A DNA stretch of 59,145 bases from Tubiluchus corallicola (taxonomy: Eukaryota; Priapulida; Priapulimorpha; Priapulimorphida; Tubiluchidae), in contig JAQGDQ010000039.1 of NCBI GenBank assembly GCA_030141605.1, forward strand, positions 622,001 through 681,145. Reading direction: 5' to 3'. The notes under the pieces were generated by a model. The model had not been told where the DNA came from, did no database searches, and worked only from the letters and a program-made list of their open reading frames with translations. This document shows, piece by piece, positions 1 to 13,250 of this stretch. Position numbers and translations under genes: made by a program. Positions within the stretch are counted from its first letter, which is position 1, and every line of letters starts with the position of its first letter.

Positions 1-2040
1 CCCAGGTTGAGAAACCCGGGTCTAGAGTCTAGGACATAGGTACAGCAGTTCCTACCATACAAGAGTTCCAGACTTGAGTCGGCAAATCAACAATTACATG
101 TGCGCCATGAGTGAACTGAGTGAATGTAAAAGATAGACCAAGACTCTGAAATAGAATTCCTTGCCAACTAGTCATCAATATGTTTACTAAGCACAGACAA
201 TCGTTTCGATTGTAACAGTCATTGCCAATACTATAAATCAAACCAAAAAATGGAATAATTAGTAGGTTGATGATACTCAAATTTATCTTGAGTAGGTTAT
301 ATACCTTGCCAACTGTCTTGCTTGGAAAAGACCTTTTGGAAAAATGCCAATGTAAGACCCTGGGGCCTTGTTATCTTGTTGTCTACGCTACTCAATATCT
401 ACCTATACATGTTATGTTCTTGTCAACGTCTATCCCAGGGCATTGCTGTTGGCATGTCAAAAAATCCAAAAGTAGACAACAAAAAACTATCTAGGCTCTA
501 CCACCAAGGACACTCTTGATGTTAAATTAAGTACGTTTTTTATTGAAATATGCTATCTTTTAATATATTGACTTTGACTTTTCTTAACATTCTGACTCAT
601 TTTATTTATCAACATGCTGTTGCAATCAATCATAAGCAACATAAAAATTATCGAGTTCTGAAAATTTTCAAAGTAAATCTTTGTCAAAATGTTCTTTCTT
701 ACCTAAACAAGAACTGGTTTTGCTAATGTCGACGACGATTTCATGGCCATGCCCAGTACACCGTAGGTAGAGAGGTACGAAGCAGGCAGGTGGAGCTTTT
801 TTCTGACATACACTTTTTTTAGATTTTAGATTTTATTTAAGTCTCACCTCAAATACCGTACGTGTTAATTAGACACTATACATACAATGAGCCACTAATT
901 TAGAGTTATGAGAGGCTGTTAAAACGTATACATTCAATGATACTAAAAAAAGCACAGCAATATACAAATTAACTGTAAAAGAAAATAAAACTACGTGAGT
1001 CATCTCTAATGATTATTACGTGTATAACTATTTCTAAAACACCAATTCTATAGCCACTTGAAATAAATATCAACTGGAAATTCAAAAATTAAAACGATCG
1101 ACAAGCGAGAGTTAAAAAGTAAATAAATTGCACAAATAACAAAGGGTAAAATGTTATGAATGGCTCTCGGCAGGCATAGCACAAGTATATGAATAGAATT
1201 CATACAAAAAGACAGCACGGCGATCCAAAGATAATCACAACCTACTGCTATAACCACCAACCTACGCCAACCTACCCACCAACTACCTATCTACCTGTTT
1301 AAAATAATGTGCTGAACGCAATGATAGTAAAGACTAATAAACTGGCAGTGTGGATTACAGCCTAATTAAAGCGATCATGATAACATACTCAGCTTGCACG
1401 ACATTTTACATTATTCTAAATCATGATAATTCAAATTAACATATTACAGTGAAGGGCAACAAGCTATAAAAGCGGACTAATTCTAAAGTGTTAACAAATG
1501 TGTTTAATGTACAGCACATATAAATTTGCCATGCATCTTAGATTCATTTTGAATGACAGTGAACTGCAAAATTGAAATAAATGCATTCTGGCCACCTTAG
1601 CCGATGAAAGTATTTCTCGTAAAAATCTGCTGTTCCTTACGCCTGCAAATCTGATAACAGCAAACCGATATTTAAAAACTTCGTTCATTTTTAAATCATC
1701 ATGTGAAAAATATTCCTCAAGCGCACTGAAACGTGTTACATTAAGCAAGAATTTATTCTGCTGCTACTCTTTATAACCTCATTCAGTCATATTCAATATG
1801 AATTATTCATTTTCAAGAGAGACGGCAGCAAGTTGATGACGTCACCCGAGCTTCAACAAAGACCATCTAGATTCTAGTGTGCTCGGTTCATCTCAGATTC
1901 GGCAATTATGAGTATAGAGAATGACTAAGACTCCAACTGGATAGCAATAGCAGGTGTTTTACTATAAAAGTTTGATTCTAGGTAAATACTGCTAAACACA
2001 GGAGGATAGCCAATTTAGGTTTATCTATTTTATGGGCCAT
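1..2040. other. AT-rich stretch without recognisable gene
   Basis: No coding region, RNA gene or clear mobile element is visible. The open frames on both strands are short and match nothing I know. One perfect palindromic cAMP-response-element core (TGACGTCA) lies at 1837-1844. A CCTA-type imperfect repeat lies near 1260-1300. Confidence 0.6.
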
Positions 2041-2045
2041 AGCGT

Positions 2046-2914
2046 GAGCCTATCACCATGGCTGTACCTGGGGATGTAAATGTCAAGGGAATTATTAATT
2101 GTCAAGGTAATTCCCACGGGTGTTCCAGTTACAGAACAACAAGTCGTCCTTACAAACTTTTCTTACCGCGATGTAATTCAAATGTTAGGCAAAATTGTTT
2201 TTTTATCAGAACCATTTCTATTTGGAATTCGTTATCTTCGGAAGCAGTGAGTGCTTCCTCTCTGATACTATTCAAAAAAGCACTTGATAATCTAAATTGT
2301 GACGAGTGGCTTCGTTTCCAGTAAATGGTAGTATTGCCTTTTTGTACTGATATGGTTTTTTTGTCTTAGTGTTTCGAAATCTCAAATTTCAAAATGTTGC
2401 ATTAGTAATTCCTGGTCAAAACTCTGTTCAAAACCATCTAGCTTAACCCATTCAGTAATTTCTTATTATGTAAATTTCTTAAGGAGATCTTGACATTTTT
2501 AATCTCATTTTAGTACTGTGAGTCTTAAAATGTGAGTTGGAAATGTTGTAAAATCAGTTCTTCCATTATGCCATTATGTTAGATAGTTAAAAGCAAATTT
2601 TATTAATTTCCCAACTTCATTTGAATATTATTCTACTAAACTTTGAAAGTCGGAGCTCCGTAAGTCGTTTTCTGTAGATGATTTTATGCGGTCTCGATAC
2701 ATTAGTCAATTCTGAAATATCTTCTTAATTACTTTGTTAAAATTAGGTAGACCCAATAATATTGTGATGGGTATCCATCCAACTTATTATAGTAAATACT
2801 TCAAAAGGACTTTATTATGTTATATATACGCTGGCAGTTCCAGCGCATTTACTGTAAATAATTTGTGTCATTACAAAGTGCAAATAAATAAATAAAATAA
2901 ATAAATAAATAAAA
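2046..2914 (+). mobile_element. 5'-truncated non-LTR retrotransposon (LINE) 3' end
   Basis: The segment starts with the C-terminal coding end of a LINE reverse-transcriptase polyprotein (2058-2324). It continues through about 560 bp of AT-rich untranslated sequence and ends at 2881-2914 in a run built of AAATA/AAAT units. That order of RT C-terminus, 3' UTR and short A-rich repeat tail is the usual form of a dead-on-arrival LINE insertion. The 5' boundary is approximate, because no protein similarity is visible upstream of about 2046. I saw no target-site duplication. The clade (CR1/L2/Jockey-like) is an inference from the motif style only. Confidence 0.55.
2058..2324 (+). pseudogene. C-terminal fragment of LINE reverse transcriptase
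   Basis: An 88-codon open frame runs to a TAA. Residues about 47-83 carry the block seen at the extreme C-terminus of many invertebrate LINE polyproteins: an N-x-R-Q-N-x-F-F-x-R-T element, then I-W-N-S-L-S, then a serine/alanine stretch and F-K-K-A-L-D-x-L. In family members this block is usually written R-x-x-F-F-x-R-x-x-x-x-W-N-x-L-P, followed by F-K-x-x-L-D. The usual proline after W-N-x-L is a serine here. The catalytic RT and endonuclease domains are absent, so this cannot be autonomous. The ATG at 2058 is only the first one in the frame, not a real initiation site. The match is to a family-level pattern recalled from knowledge, not to a search result. Confidence 0.65.
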
Positions 2915-2915
2915 G

Positions 2916-3545
2916 GCTGTACAGCATGTTTTTAATACAATAAATATATGTTTAATCTTATCGACTATTTATATTTTTGATACTTGAGTGGTTGTGTAGG
3001 TAAGGGCCCAGTGTATTGCTTTGTTCGGGTGCCTATAATACTGTTTAGACGGCCCTGATGCCGGTATAGAATAAGAACCGAATCCCGTTTGAACATCCAA
3101 AAGGTTTGGTATAGATGTTGCGATTATGACTATGTTGATTTTGGGTATAATTCATTTTGAACTATGGAAATCTAAGGGTATTTAAGTGAGTGAAGAAGAT
3201 AACAAAGAAAGCACGAGAATGACGCATTTTTGAGACCTCAATGAGATGCTGTACGGTTCACCTCGCTTATGACAGGAGCCTCTTGGATCACGGGATTAGG
3301 ATTTCTGTAGTTTGGATTTCTCTAGCTATAGCTGCAATTTACGCAATTTATCTCAAGTTAATATTTTGAACAGCAAGTATAACAGCCTCCCCGAATAATT
3401 CATTGCAGGCACCCTTCAAATGGTTCCACGGGCAAATTCAGTGCAGCTTTATGTTTAAGATACCAAAACTAGAAAATCCTTCTCGTGGAGCTAGAGAAAA
3501 TATGCAGCTCTTATCAGAGCACAGACTGGAATGCAAAGCCAGCAG
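2916..3545. other. Unannotated AT-rich stretch
   Basis: I see nothing here beyond ordinary AT-rich sequence. There is no frame of interest and no clear repeat boundary. Confidence 0.5.
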
Positions 3546-3551
3546 GACTAG

Positions 3552-3806
3552 ATGACCAATATGTATGACCGCGTACACGCTGGCTTTGGTATCTTGTACA
3601 TAAATAAATTGAACTGGATACAGGACAAAATTCAAAACACTGCAACTGGGTTTACTCAGACCAAAGGAAATGTTGCAAGGATTCAGCAATTCTGCACACT
3701 GGAATACTATATACACGCCTACTATATTTTGGAATTGTATTGCCTACCTACCTACATGCCTACTCGTCTACTTACCTGCTTACCGAACTGCCTGTCTGTA
3801 GCGTAG
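3552..3806 (+). pseudogene. Possible decayed LINE RT fragment
   Basis: This is an 84-codon open frame. Residues about 19-40 contain L-N-W-I-Q-D-K-I-Q-N-T-A-T-G-F, which resembles the L-x-x-I-Q-N-K-A-x-R-x-x-T-G segment between the RT and the C-terminus of many LINE polyproteins. Nothing else in the frame is convincing, and the end is a CCTA-type simple repeat (3740-3800). It may be chance, and a protein profile search would be needed to keep it. Confidence 0.2.
3735..3800 (+). repeat. Imperfect CCTA/CTTAC microsatellite
   Basis: A degenerate tetranucleotide run of CCTA, CTTA and CTGC units. It is too decayed to count copies. Confidence 0.5.
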
Positions 3807-3809
3807 TTA

Positions 3810-6800
3810 CAGGATCTACAGCAATATTATTGTCTCTTTGGCAAAGCTCGGTAGAGATATAGGTCTTGTCATGTTATGTGAACTTTATACTAACGAGAAA
3901 CGAGACAAGATAGGGCTTCAAAACAGGTTTCTGCTACCTAGGTCAACGACGTGGCTTCCGAATCTAATTAGGACAGAAATTGAGTCTTCAACTGTAAACG
4001 TTTTAGAGCTCTCCTTTCCATGTCGCCGTAATTGCTTCAATGCAAAAAACAAATGAAATCATCTTCGCCATAATATCACGTTTCTAAGCAATTTTCTGAA
4101 CTCGGTAAAAGTTAATATACCCTTTCTTGGCGATTGGCAGGCGAACAATGTAATTTAGTTGATTGAGGGTGGAACATCTGCAGGTAGACGTATCCTATTT
4201 TGTCCTTGGTAATACATACAGAGCTCAAATCACGCTATTGTATATTAGAAAGGCATGAGAACTATGTTTGATTTTGTACTTGTAAGAATCACAGAATTTT
4301 AGAGGCTTCATTTAGTGAAATTTACCCAAGAAAGTCATTTACCTGGCTTTATGAGACTGGCTATAACCTCCAGGCAATTTTCTTTCAGTTTTGACATACT
4401 TTGAATTCCTAGTGGATAACAAGAATTTCTTTCCAGAGTAGCTGTCAAGTAGCTACGCACCTTAGCAAAACAAGCATCTCAAGGAAGCCATACACAAGCA
4501 TCTCAAGGAAGCCCTACGAGGGATTAGCAGTTCTGACTTGGATGATTGATGAAGAGTTTCTATAAACTCGCTTTTACAGCAGGGCTTGTTTTATCAGCCT
4601 CGTTTTCAGCTCAGCGTTCCTCGCGGCTTTTCGCTCTCCATCAAAGAAAAGATGACACGAACACAAAGAAGCCAACAAAATGTCATATAACTGCGCTTCA
4701 ATTATGAAAGCTTTAATGTTTTTGATCGATTTATTAACAATTGATGATAAAAGGAAAAATAACCAACTAGACCGCTTCGGCTATAAAAGCCTTAAACAGC
4801 TGACTGCCGTTTAATTGTTGGAAAGGGTGACTAAGTGACTTACTTATTGCTGTAGTTTTTTATGTCTGTCTGGTTGACTAGTTGACTACTAAAAGAATTA
4901 CTTACTTGCGGGTATCTAGCTGGCTTTTCGCTCATTGTTTCACAAACGGACTGAATGACTAACTGACTGAGAGGCTGATTTACCGCATGCCTGATTGTGA
5001 GTGAACGAACGACAAAGTGATCAATTGGTTAGAGAATATTTCGTATGATGTGGATGATGATGAAGATGAAGACAACAATGGTCACGACGACAATAACGGA
5101 ACTAATGATGATCAATTAGTGATTATGGAAAAAGTATCTTTAAAAAAGAACGCTTCGGGAGCAGGCCCTATACCAAATGTCAGTTTATGGCGAATCCATG
5201 GCGGCTATTAGCACCATGAATCCATCCATCACGAAATGTCGTTCAAATGAACAAACCCTAAACCAAAAAAACTTAGTCACCTGTATCAGTAACGACAACC
5301 CATAAACCTAATAACGTTAATTGTCACTATTGCCAAAAAGTAGCTAAGCTGGTGAATAAGTGTGCTAGAAGATTTCAATGATTAAAGAAATAGTTATATA
5401 GTTATTTATTTAAAGTTTATTTCAGCACATAAAAACGCTATATAAAAGTTAAAATTACATAAAAACTAAGACGCATATAATCTAGAGGTGAAAAAAGTTT
5501 GAAAATGTGCCATACGGGCAAATGCAATTTCGTAATTTAGGCGAAACGAACGGTCGAGCTAAATGCATTCAGTTAGCAGTTTATTTTCGCAATTTTCTAC
5601 ACACGTAAATGCACGGTCAGAAATTCATTAAATGACTTCCTTGTTTTAGTGTGATGAGTTTGTGATGCTCACAGTTCGAAACTTGTGTGTTGATCGCAAT
5701 AAAAAAAATTAAGCATACAAGCCCAGGTAAAAATTATTAGTTATTATTAGTTTTATAATTGCAACAGTGCTTAGGATGCTATGGTTAAGTTGTATACATC
5801 GTCCAGGTAGCAGTAAATAAACATACGTGGAAAGTGTGCGCATTATTGATATTATTGGTGGATAGCTTGATGGTTAGGCAAGAAATTTACACTGATGACA
5901 CGGAGTTGACGGCATGAGACGTGGAATTTGAAATGTCTTTACAGCTTCTGACCTTTTTACATTAAAGATGACAAACAATTTTGGCCATGATTAGCGTCGT
6001 CGTACAATATCTACTTAAAAATTGACAAAAGACCCAATTACAGAAGGTCCTAAGATGGACGTTAATCTGTGCAAATTAATGCAATAAGATGATGCAAAAT
6101 TAATAAAATAAACATGATACAGTATCAACGAACAAATAACGAAGATTTAAATTACAGGACACGATATGTGAAAATATACCATTTATGCACAAACCTCAAC
6201 TGACTGAATGAAACAGCTGATGAAGCCGCTGAAGAAACGAGAGAAACTGACCACCATTAATAAAGGAAACGCTGTTTCCGAATTGGAAAGAAAATCAAAC
6301 TCTGATTTCGTAATAGCTTAATTTAGTATCGTGTTTTGATCGTTTTTCTACTGCAATGGATTACTCGCGAAAAACGTGATGTTTGATTTTAAACCAGAAG
6401 TCCGACCAAATTAATCACGTGACCCATTGTGACAAATCAGATAGCAATTCTCGTCCATACTAACATACTGACGCGTAAATTGTGATGTTTCAAAATCTGA
6501 AGATTTCAGCGCAGAATAAGCCCACATGTTTAATGATAACAATAAAAAATTTACACAATATAAATGCACCAATATTAAATTAAATCACTGAAATAAATCA
6601 GTCGAAACATTAAATCAATTAGCAACACTGAAATCTGTAAGTAATATTTGCAAAAAACGTGTTATTCCATTTTTAAGAAAGCTTCTTCCACAGTGCATGG
6701 CGATATGAAATAGCTCATTTTGGACTTAGTGCAAATATTTATTACAAAACCACGCATACAATAACTACTTTCAGTTTTTTTCTTACTATATACGATAAAA

Positions 6801-7040
6801 CTTCAATGACTCTGAGAAATCTTACTTAAAACAAAGAGATGAAATAATAACGCATTGGCTGTAATTTGGCTACTTAACTACCTGCATGAAACTCTTGAAA
6901 TTTCCTGCGCTGCCTCCATACAATAAAGACTAATTTTAAAATGTCATTAGTGCATACTTACTGCATCATAGTGGCTTTAATTCATACGAACTTTATTCGA
7001 CATTGTGTGTGAGGTGTTGCAAGTTCAACCAACTAGAAAC
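3810..7040. other. AT-rich stretch; small duplications only
   Basis: No gene is supported. A 19-bp motif is duplicated with a 24-bp period at 4471-4489 and 4495-4513. An acidic Asp/Glu/Asn-rich open frame at 5017-5211 comes from an imperfect GAT/GAC repeat and is not a credible protein. An AT-rich stretch at about 5395-5450 resembles a minus-strand retrotransposon tail, but no body is recognisable. Confidence 0.5.
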
Positions 7041-7316
7041 GCAGCTCTAAGAGTTGGCACAGCAAGAATTAATGAGACATGAAACGCAGCCAAGCGAACC
7101 AAGCGATTTCGTTACAAGGAAAAGCTTCAAAGGTTTCAGTGTAGTTAAATACCAACTTACAATGGATTCATTAAGAAATGCTTTAACAGGCAACAAGAAC
7201 AGAACGGAGTTTAGTTTTTTGGGCTGCATTGCACCCACATGTGCAAGTTCGATATTTTATAAAATATCGAATGAATGCAGGCGTCGGTCAATGCAGATCA
7301 CATATACATATATATA

Positions 7317-7336
7317 TATATTGGTCCAGAAAATAT

Positions 7337-7377
<41 letters not shown>

Positions 7378-7551
7378 GTAAAAAATGTTGTTTGAGATAT
7401 TATACGCTCATATAAGAGAGGAATGTTTTGGTATATTCTCTGATTTTTGTTCCAACTTTCAGTATATGTCTCCTAAAGAGAAGTTTGTGTTTGTAAATTC
7501 GTCACAAGATGTAGAAGTTATAAAAACCAGTGCTATATTGGTCCAGAAAAT
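7317..7551 (+). repeat. 18-bp direct repeat bounding a (TA)n-containing segment
   Basis: The motif TATATTGGTCCAGAAAAT occurs at 7317-7334 and again at 7534-7551. The second copy lies inside a LINE-like C-terminal frame. The first sits at the start of a (TA)n array. A local duplication followed by TA expansion would explain the layout. Confidence 0.6.
7340..7373. repeat. (TA)n microsatellite
   Basis: An uninterrupted AT/TA dinucleotide run of about 34 bp. It is preceded by shorter imperfect TA runs at 7303-7320. Confidence 0.9.
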
Positions 7552-7573
7552 CTTTGAATGCAGACCATACTGA
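7385..7573 (+). pseudogene. Putative LINE polyprotein C-terminal remnant
   Basis: A 62-codon frame from an ATG to TGA. The order of features is L-F-E-I-L-Y-A-H-I, an aromatic/Phe-rich middle, then M-S-P-K-E-K-F-x-F, then a D-x-x-V-I-K block and a final K-I-F-E-C-R. This follows the layout of the tail of some LINE polyproteins, where an L-S-x-x-E-K-F-x-F-L element is followed by a short helix ending in a basic residue a few positions before the stop. RT and endonuclease domains are absent, and a TA microsatellite interrupts the 5' side. AT-rich sequence downstream (7575-7870) may be its 3' UTR. The assignment rests on a family pattern only, and the frame could be chance. Confidence 0.4.
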
Positions 7574-7874
7574 GCAAGCCTGATTGATTAATTGCAACAA
7601 TTGTAGAATAATAAGTCTATGATATTAAGACTGTTTCTACGTATATGTTGTTTTGCTGTACGTGTTTATGTGCTTGAATCATTATACCATAGACATTTGG
7701 TTTCTTATCATTCTTGTAGTCTGTTCTTTTTTTATGTAACGTATACAGTTTTTTCTCTTTTGTGTTCTGTTCCAAACGTTTCCAGAATCTGTGTACTTCC
7801 TATAAGCACGCGAAACGGTATCTGTGCTGGCATTAAAGGACATCATTGCATCTTGTCACATTAACGGCATAATG

Positions 7875-8855
7875 TGTATACTACCGATACATAAAAAGTA
7901 CGTTAGCAATTTCTACATCACTTTACATTTATTATAAGCTTACAACAATATAAATACCGTGTTTCCGTAAAATGTCCATAATTTCTAACACCAAACCCAC
8001 AATTTTTTCTTATTCTTTTGTTGAAATGTTGATTGGCAATTCGTTTATTGAGTGCACGATCGGATGTATTTGGAGATCCTAGAAAGTCACAGGAGTCCTT
8101 ACTTCTGATCAAAGAGATTCCAGCCATGCGCGGATTGCAATTACATGCAATGTTAATCGTGCGTAGGATAAAATCAGAAACTATTTTTTTACTTATGACG
8201 TACAGCTTTCTATCCTCTCCAGTATCTCGCATCTGTCGCTAGCTCGCAGGACAATCAATTCAAGTGCCTCAAACCAAATCAACCATTAAGAAAATGAATA
8301 ATAGTCGAAATGGGAAAAATCCCTTGCGAAAGTATAGATGAAGTGGAGAAAGAGATTCGAAGAGTCTGATAAAAGGCGTCTCCCCAGCGAGTTACAATAC
8401 AAATACATTCAATGAAGCGGGCAGATAATTGCAATCAGGATCAATGTACACATCCCAGTAGGCTGTTGTTCAAGCAGTTATATGGTTCTGGAGGAAAGTT
8501 CCCAAACAGCAATTAATCTTGCATCTTGCTCGTTGTGCTGAACATGTACTTAGTGATGATTGCCGCCAGGAATTTTATTAACAAAGAAGCTTTAAGCAGG
8601 CAAAGCCGGGCGGCTTATCGACAGCATGGTCTCCCTAGACTGCGCGATTACGTTCAGCTTTTTTGAAAATCTATAGATTAAAATTATTGCACTGAAAAAG
8701 CTTTGCGTTTGCAAACGGCTGACAGAGTGACACAAGCACTCTTTTCCAATCAGCTTCTATAAAGTGACTTTTATAACAATTTTATGCTGATGCAATAAGA
8801 TTTCAGGTTCCTAATGTTAAATCACACTCCGTACGAATCATACAATCTCGTCATT
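7875..8855. other. Stretch without recognisable gene
   Basis: Overlapping frames of 69 codons (8033-8242, plus) and 104 codons (7918-8232, minus) match no family I know and are within chance expectation. I see nothing else. Confidence 0.45.
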
Positions 8856-8859
8856 TTAA

Positions 8860-9150
8860 GATGTGGAGCAGCTACTGTCCGTTTGTAAATAATAATCGTG
8901 GAACGTTTTAGCTACGAATGTTTATTTATTTAATGTATTGTATATAGTAGTACTTTAGTGTAGCTTTTATTGTAGTGTTTTACTCTAGTGTGGTGTAACG
9001 TTTTTAGGAAGATGTGGAACAGTACACTGTTTGTAGATAATAATCGTCGAACGTGGTAGCTACAAATTATTGAATGTATTGTATAAAGTAGTATTCTAGT
9101 GTAGCTTTTATTGTAGTATTTTATTCTAGTGTGATGCAATGTTTTTGTGT
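8860..9150 (+). repeat. 151-bp tandem duplication
   Basis: Two copies of a unit beginning GATGTGGA lie at 8860-9010 and 9011-about 9150. Both carry the same order of blocks, including GTAGCTTTTATTGTAGT and TTCTAGTGTG or close variants. Divergence is clear but modest, with a small deletion in the second copy. The block is followed at 9176-9195 by a CTAAT-type run, so it may be the duplicated 3' UTR of a retrotransposon. No coding part is recognisable upstream. Confidence 0.75.
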
Positions 9151-9199
9151 TTTTTGTGTGGCTTTCGAACTGAAAAAACTAATCTAATCTAAAAATCTC

Positions 9200-12100
9200 T
9201 ACATTGTACCAAACTACAATCTGGATTCGAATTGCAACAGGTGTTGAAATTTTACGCCGCTTCCGAACTCGAGTAACATCTCTTGCTTCCACGTTTATTT
9301 TTGTAAGTTATGTGTAAGGTAATTAGCTTTTGTGCTAACCACCTTCTACATGTAATACAATTATTCAACATTTTATGGATTCCTAAATAGGTATAGACTT
9401 AAAAGCACAAGAAAACCCTCCGCTTATATAAAACTTAAAAATTCGTCTTGAAATTTTATATTACTTGCATACTGCATTTTTGCATGACGGGCTTGCGTCG
9501 GTAGGAATGCTGTATAAAACTTGTAAATTTAAACTACCGCAATGACCGTTACGCGCAGCCATATTAATGGTAGGTCGTTTAAAACAAGGTTAGATAACAT
9601 TGCGTGAAGTTTAACAAAATAATCATAGCATTCGTAGCACACATGTTACTAACTTAGTAAAATTTTAAATTACTGTATCTTGTCAATAAGATTAAAAATA
9701 AGTTTTTTGGTTAGTGAGTGGCGCACCCTGGACGGTGAGTCAGCGACATTTTACCAACTGGCACGAACATTTTAAATTATTATTTCTAGTTACGTAAAGT
9801 CTTTCCAGCAGGTAAGCGGAAATGCTAAGTAATATAACAATGAATGGAAAGTTTTTTGGGACATAGTTTAACATTTCCTTTTCTTCCCCGATTTGCGTTT
9901 GCGCAGGTGACGTCATGTAATGGCGATTTCGGAACAGTATTGCGGGAGATTTAAAATGAAAACAAACAAAAATTCTTTTTAACGCGAGTACAATATATGC
10001 ATGAAAATGCTGTGAAATAATATAATTTTAATGCGATTTTTCTGAAAACCCTTAGATTTAATTAACCCCACAATTGAACTAAAGCATGGAAGCAAATCTT
10101 AAATTTACTCTGTAAAATTATACTGAACTCTGAATGAAAATGCGAAATGAATCCTGCCAGCAAAAACTATTTCATGTAAATCAATGGCTTTTTATTGTCA
10201 AGGTCAGAAGCCATAGAAGACCTACGAAAAAGGATAAAGCAGTAAATTACGCACAACTGAATGTTGGCAGAACGACATGCAATGAAACCTATCAGTACGA
10301 CTCCACGTCAATAACCTTCATTTCGAAAACGTTTTCAAGTTGCATACATTTCACTCTTTTGATAGACTAATCTAGTGTCAGTTTTGGTTTCATTTGCATT
10401 TTACTGAGCACATTTTCCTCAAGATAGGTCAGGTGGCGTCTGAACAATTCTCGCCTTGTTTGCCCACAAGAGAATAAAAACGAACTCACGATACAAATTA
10501 ATCAGCTTCGCCGTCGGTCGATCTTTAATTCCTTTGATCTTGACTTGAAGAGGCATGGTTAGGAAAGAAAATCTATCACTAAAACTAGAACGTGCGCCAG
10601 GGGCATTAGGCGTCTTCAAATAACAAGAACCAATAGTCCCTGTAATTACTAGGACAGATCTATACTAGTGAGAGCTAATCATGGACTTTTCCACTTAAAC
10701 CAACCTTCGGTATTGAGCCAATGATTGCGATGATTATGAATTCACTCAATTAAAATTTCCATCAGAGCTACAGGAAATCAACGTTAGTAAAACTACGGGA
10801 AAATTCTTGCAGTGCAATGGGTTTTGCTGCTGCCTCCATCAAAGCACAAAGACGACTCGGTGCTACAGACGTTCAATTATATCACATGAAGCATTTGACC
10901 AACTTGCAAAATTCAAATTGTCAAGAACGTATAGGAAAAAACGGCAACTCTGCAGGCTTCCAGATCTAATGACCCCCTAAAGGGAAACATATCCAAATGC
11001 AATATCTTTGCCATGCAAAGAACTTGTCACACGCATATGTGGTAATTGGCACATGTATTGTGCCATGTGGCTTACGTAGAAGGCGGCAAGATGTAATTTA
11101 CCAACACGTAACGGCAGAACAAGAAGACTGATTCCAAGGGACTGCAATTAATGTGGATTACGCACGACGATCTGAACGAGGAAGATTCAGCACTGGATCT
11201 CTTGATCACGTATGTCCATCCATCCTGCTAATGCTGCCTTGTTAAAGCCAATTATTTTGTTTTTGCGGGTTCGCTAAAAGCTATGGAGAGATGCGATTTT
11301 GATAAGAATGATTCTCGTGTACCCAAACAATAGCACAGTAATGGCTCTAACGGCACATGATCGCTACATTCTATTCACAGAATATTCTGTTATATGCATC
11401 CAGTAAGATAAACACTGCTGTAAATAAGGTGTTAATTAAGATATAAGCAAGCGGTATTTTTTCCGAAGTCATTCACTATGATTGCATAAACATCATAACA
11501 TTACAATAGAAAGATCAGTCATGCCCATGATAACGCACAAACATTTTAAGCAAACTGATTCAACGTCACTCTTGTTCACTTTTTAACAGGAACTTTTTCA
11601 GACATTGTTTTATGATGTAATTAAATAAATTAATGTAATTTGTATGTGTTCAATTTGTTTAAGCTGTCGTTTGTACACCTGTTTGTTTATAAATATCAAG
11701 TAAATGATCACTGATCTTGGTTTTTACATATTCTCATTGATCCTTTTTCAATACAGTGATTTTACTACAGTGACTGTTATATCTCATCATCATAATCATC
11801 ATCGCTCAACATCAATATATCTAACTGATAAGCAAGATGTTTTTCAAAAGCTTTAGCTAATGAGACAATATAATCGCATTGATCACGAACTTTGTACAAT
11901 ATCTAATTTACTGTATTAGACGGTATTAAAATTTTGCAGTAGAGTATTTTCCCCCTGTGCTACCCGTACAGTTGCAGCAGTTTGCATGAAATTATAGACG
12001 CCATTTCTCTAACTACCTTAGACATACGGGCTATGACATTTTTAGGCTCAAATCTTTAACGTTTCTAAAAGCAGTTCAGCGTTCTCTTGGGTACTCACTC

Positions 12101-13190
12101 GACCTCTACTCTTAGAATTCCTTGTTAAGTTACTTACTTTGAGGAGCCATTCAATAAAAATTACGAGTGCCGGATTTCTTGTTAGTGGCGAATAATTGCA
12201 TGAAATTTCTGCAATTGCTGCAACAATTTGCCACCTTTCTACGCAGCAATTTTTGTTTGGCAATGCAAATGAGTTCAGTTAAGTGTAATAGTATATAACC
12301 GACACTATTATAGGGACTTTATTCTTGCGCAAAAGACCCGAATCTCTTGAAAGGGGGAAACGGAATCATATTTTAGGCAAATACTAGAATTAATGCACGA
12401 CCACATACTGCTACTGGGCAACAGAAATAAAACAGCTGCTTGAGACTACCTTGTATATCTGCATCAATGCAAATGCCAATGCACGTGCGCCAAATAAACC
12501 AATCAGGCGACAGTGCGCGTAAAACAGAGAAGACAAACAGGTCGACTAAATGCTGCCTCCGGAAACATCTAAATGGTGAATATAAGCGCATAAAATTACA
12601 TGCTGTGCGCGTCTAGAGCAGATGGAAACCGGCGGACTTGAGGTACCAAAAAAGAGAATAGATCTAACTGGATCTAAACTAATCTAGCATTGAGGATGAC
12701 GTGAAAATACATATGTGAAATAGTAAAATAAATTTTAACACACAGCTGCTTTTCACAACAAAATGCTTTGCTCTCTGATTGCAACACAGTTAAAGAGAGA
12801 CTTTCCCAAGAGGGAGAAAATTTTGGGGGTAATCAACCAGTCTACCGCCAAAGCCACTATTAGACTGGCACGCAAGGCAAGCAAATTTGACTTTCCTTTT
12901 AACAAGAAAAAATTCTTCCCGTGTTAGTAATTATGCTGTTGTGGAACCGCTCATTGATATCGCATTAGACAGCTTTGCTTTTTTGAGAGAAAAAAGGCAA
13001 ATTGTCCGCTGCCAATGCAGTTAACCGGTGTGCGCTCTTAAAGTTAGAGGAGTGCCCTTGTCCTTCAATTACTATTTTGTTGTTGAATAAGGCAATTTAC
13101 GGGCATTGGGATTGCTGAGATCTGTATAATCTTAAACACATACAGTTCAAAAGAATGTGATCTCAGCTCTTCTTGAGCAATGAAATCAGG
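9200..13190. other. Long AT-rich stretch without recognisable gene
   Basis: No coding sequence is supported. Frames such as 10134-10370 (plus) and 12373-12591 (minus) match nothing. A perfect TGACGTCA palindrome lies at 9908-9915. Imperfect ATC repeats lie at about 11785-11810. Confidence 0.5.
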
Positions 13191-13194
13191 GGGT

Positions 13195-13240
13195 GTTGGA
13201 TTCGAGTCCACTGAGGCTGTGAAAATTTTCAGGCCTTCTA
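13195..13240 (+). other. tRNA B-box-like motif (possible SINE fragment)
   Basis: GGATTCGAGTCC at about 13198-13209 matches the pol III B-box consensus GGTTCRANTCC except at one position. No convincing A box lies at the expected spacing upstream. It abuts a TTAGGG-core element at 13251. It is probably a SINE remnant or chance. Confidence 0.3.
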
Positions 13241-13250
13241 AATTCGGCTA

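Noticed and set aside
5017-5211. Acidic Asp/Asn-rich small protein
   Set aside because: It derives from an imperfect GAT/GAC repeat and its start is not ATG. No further support.
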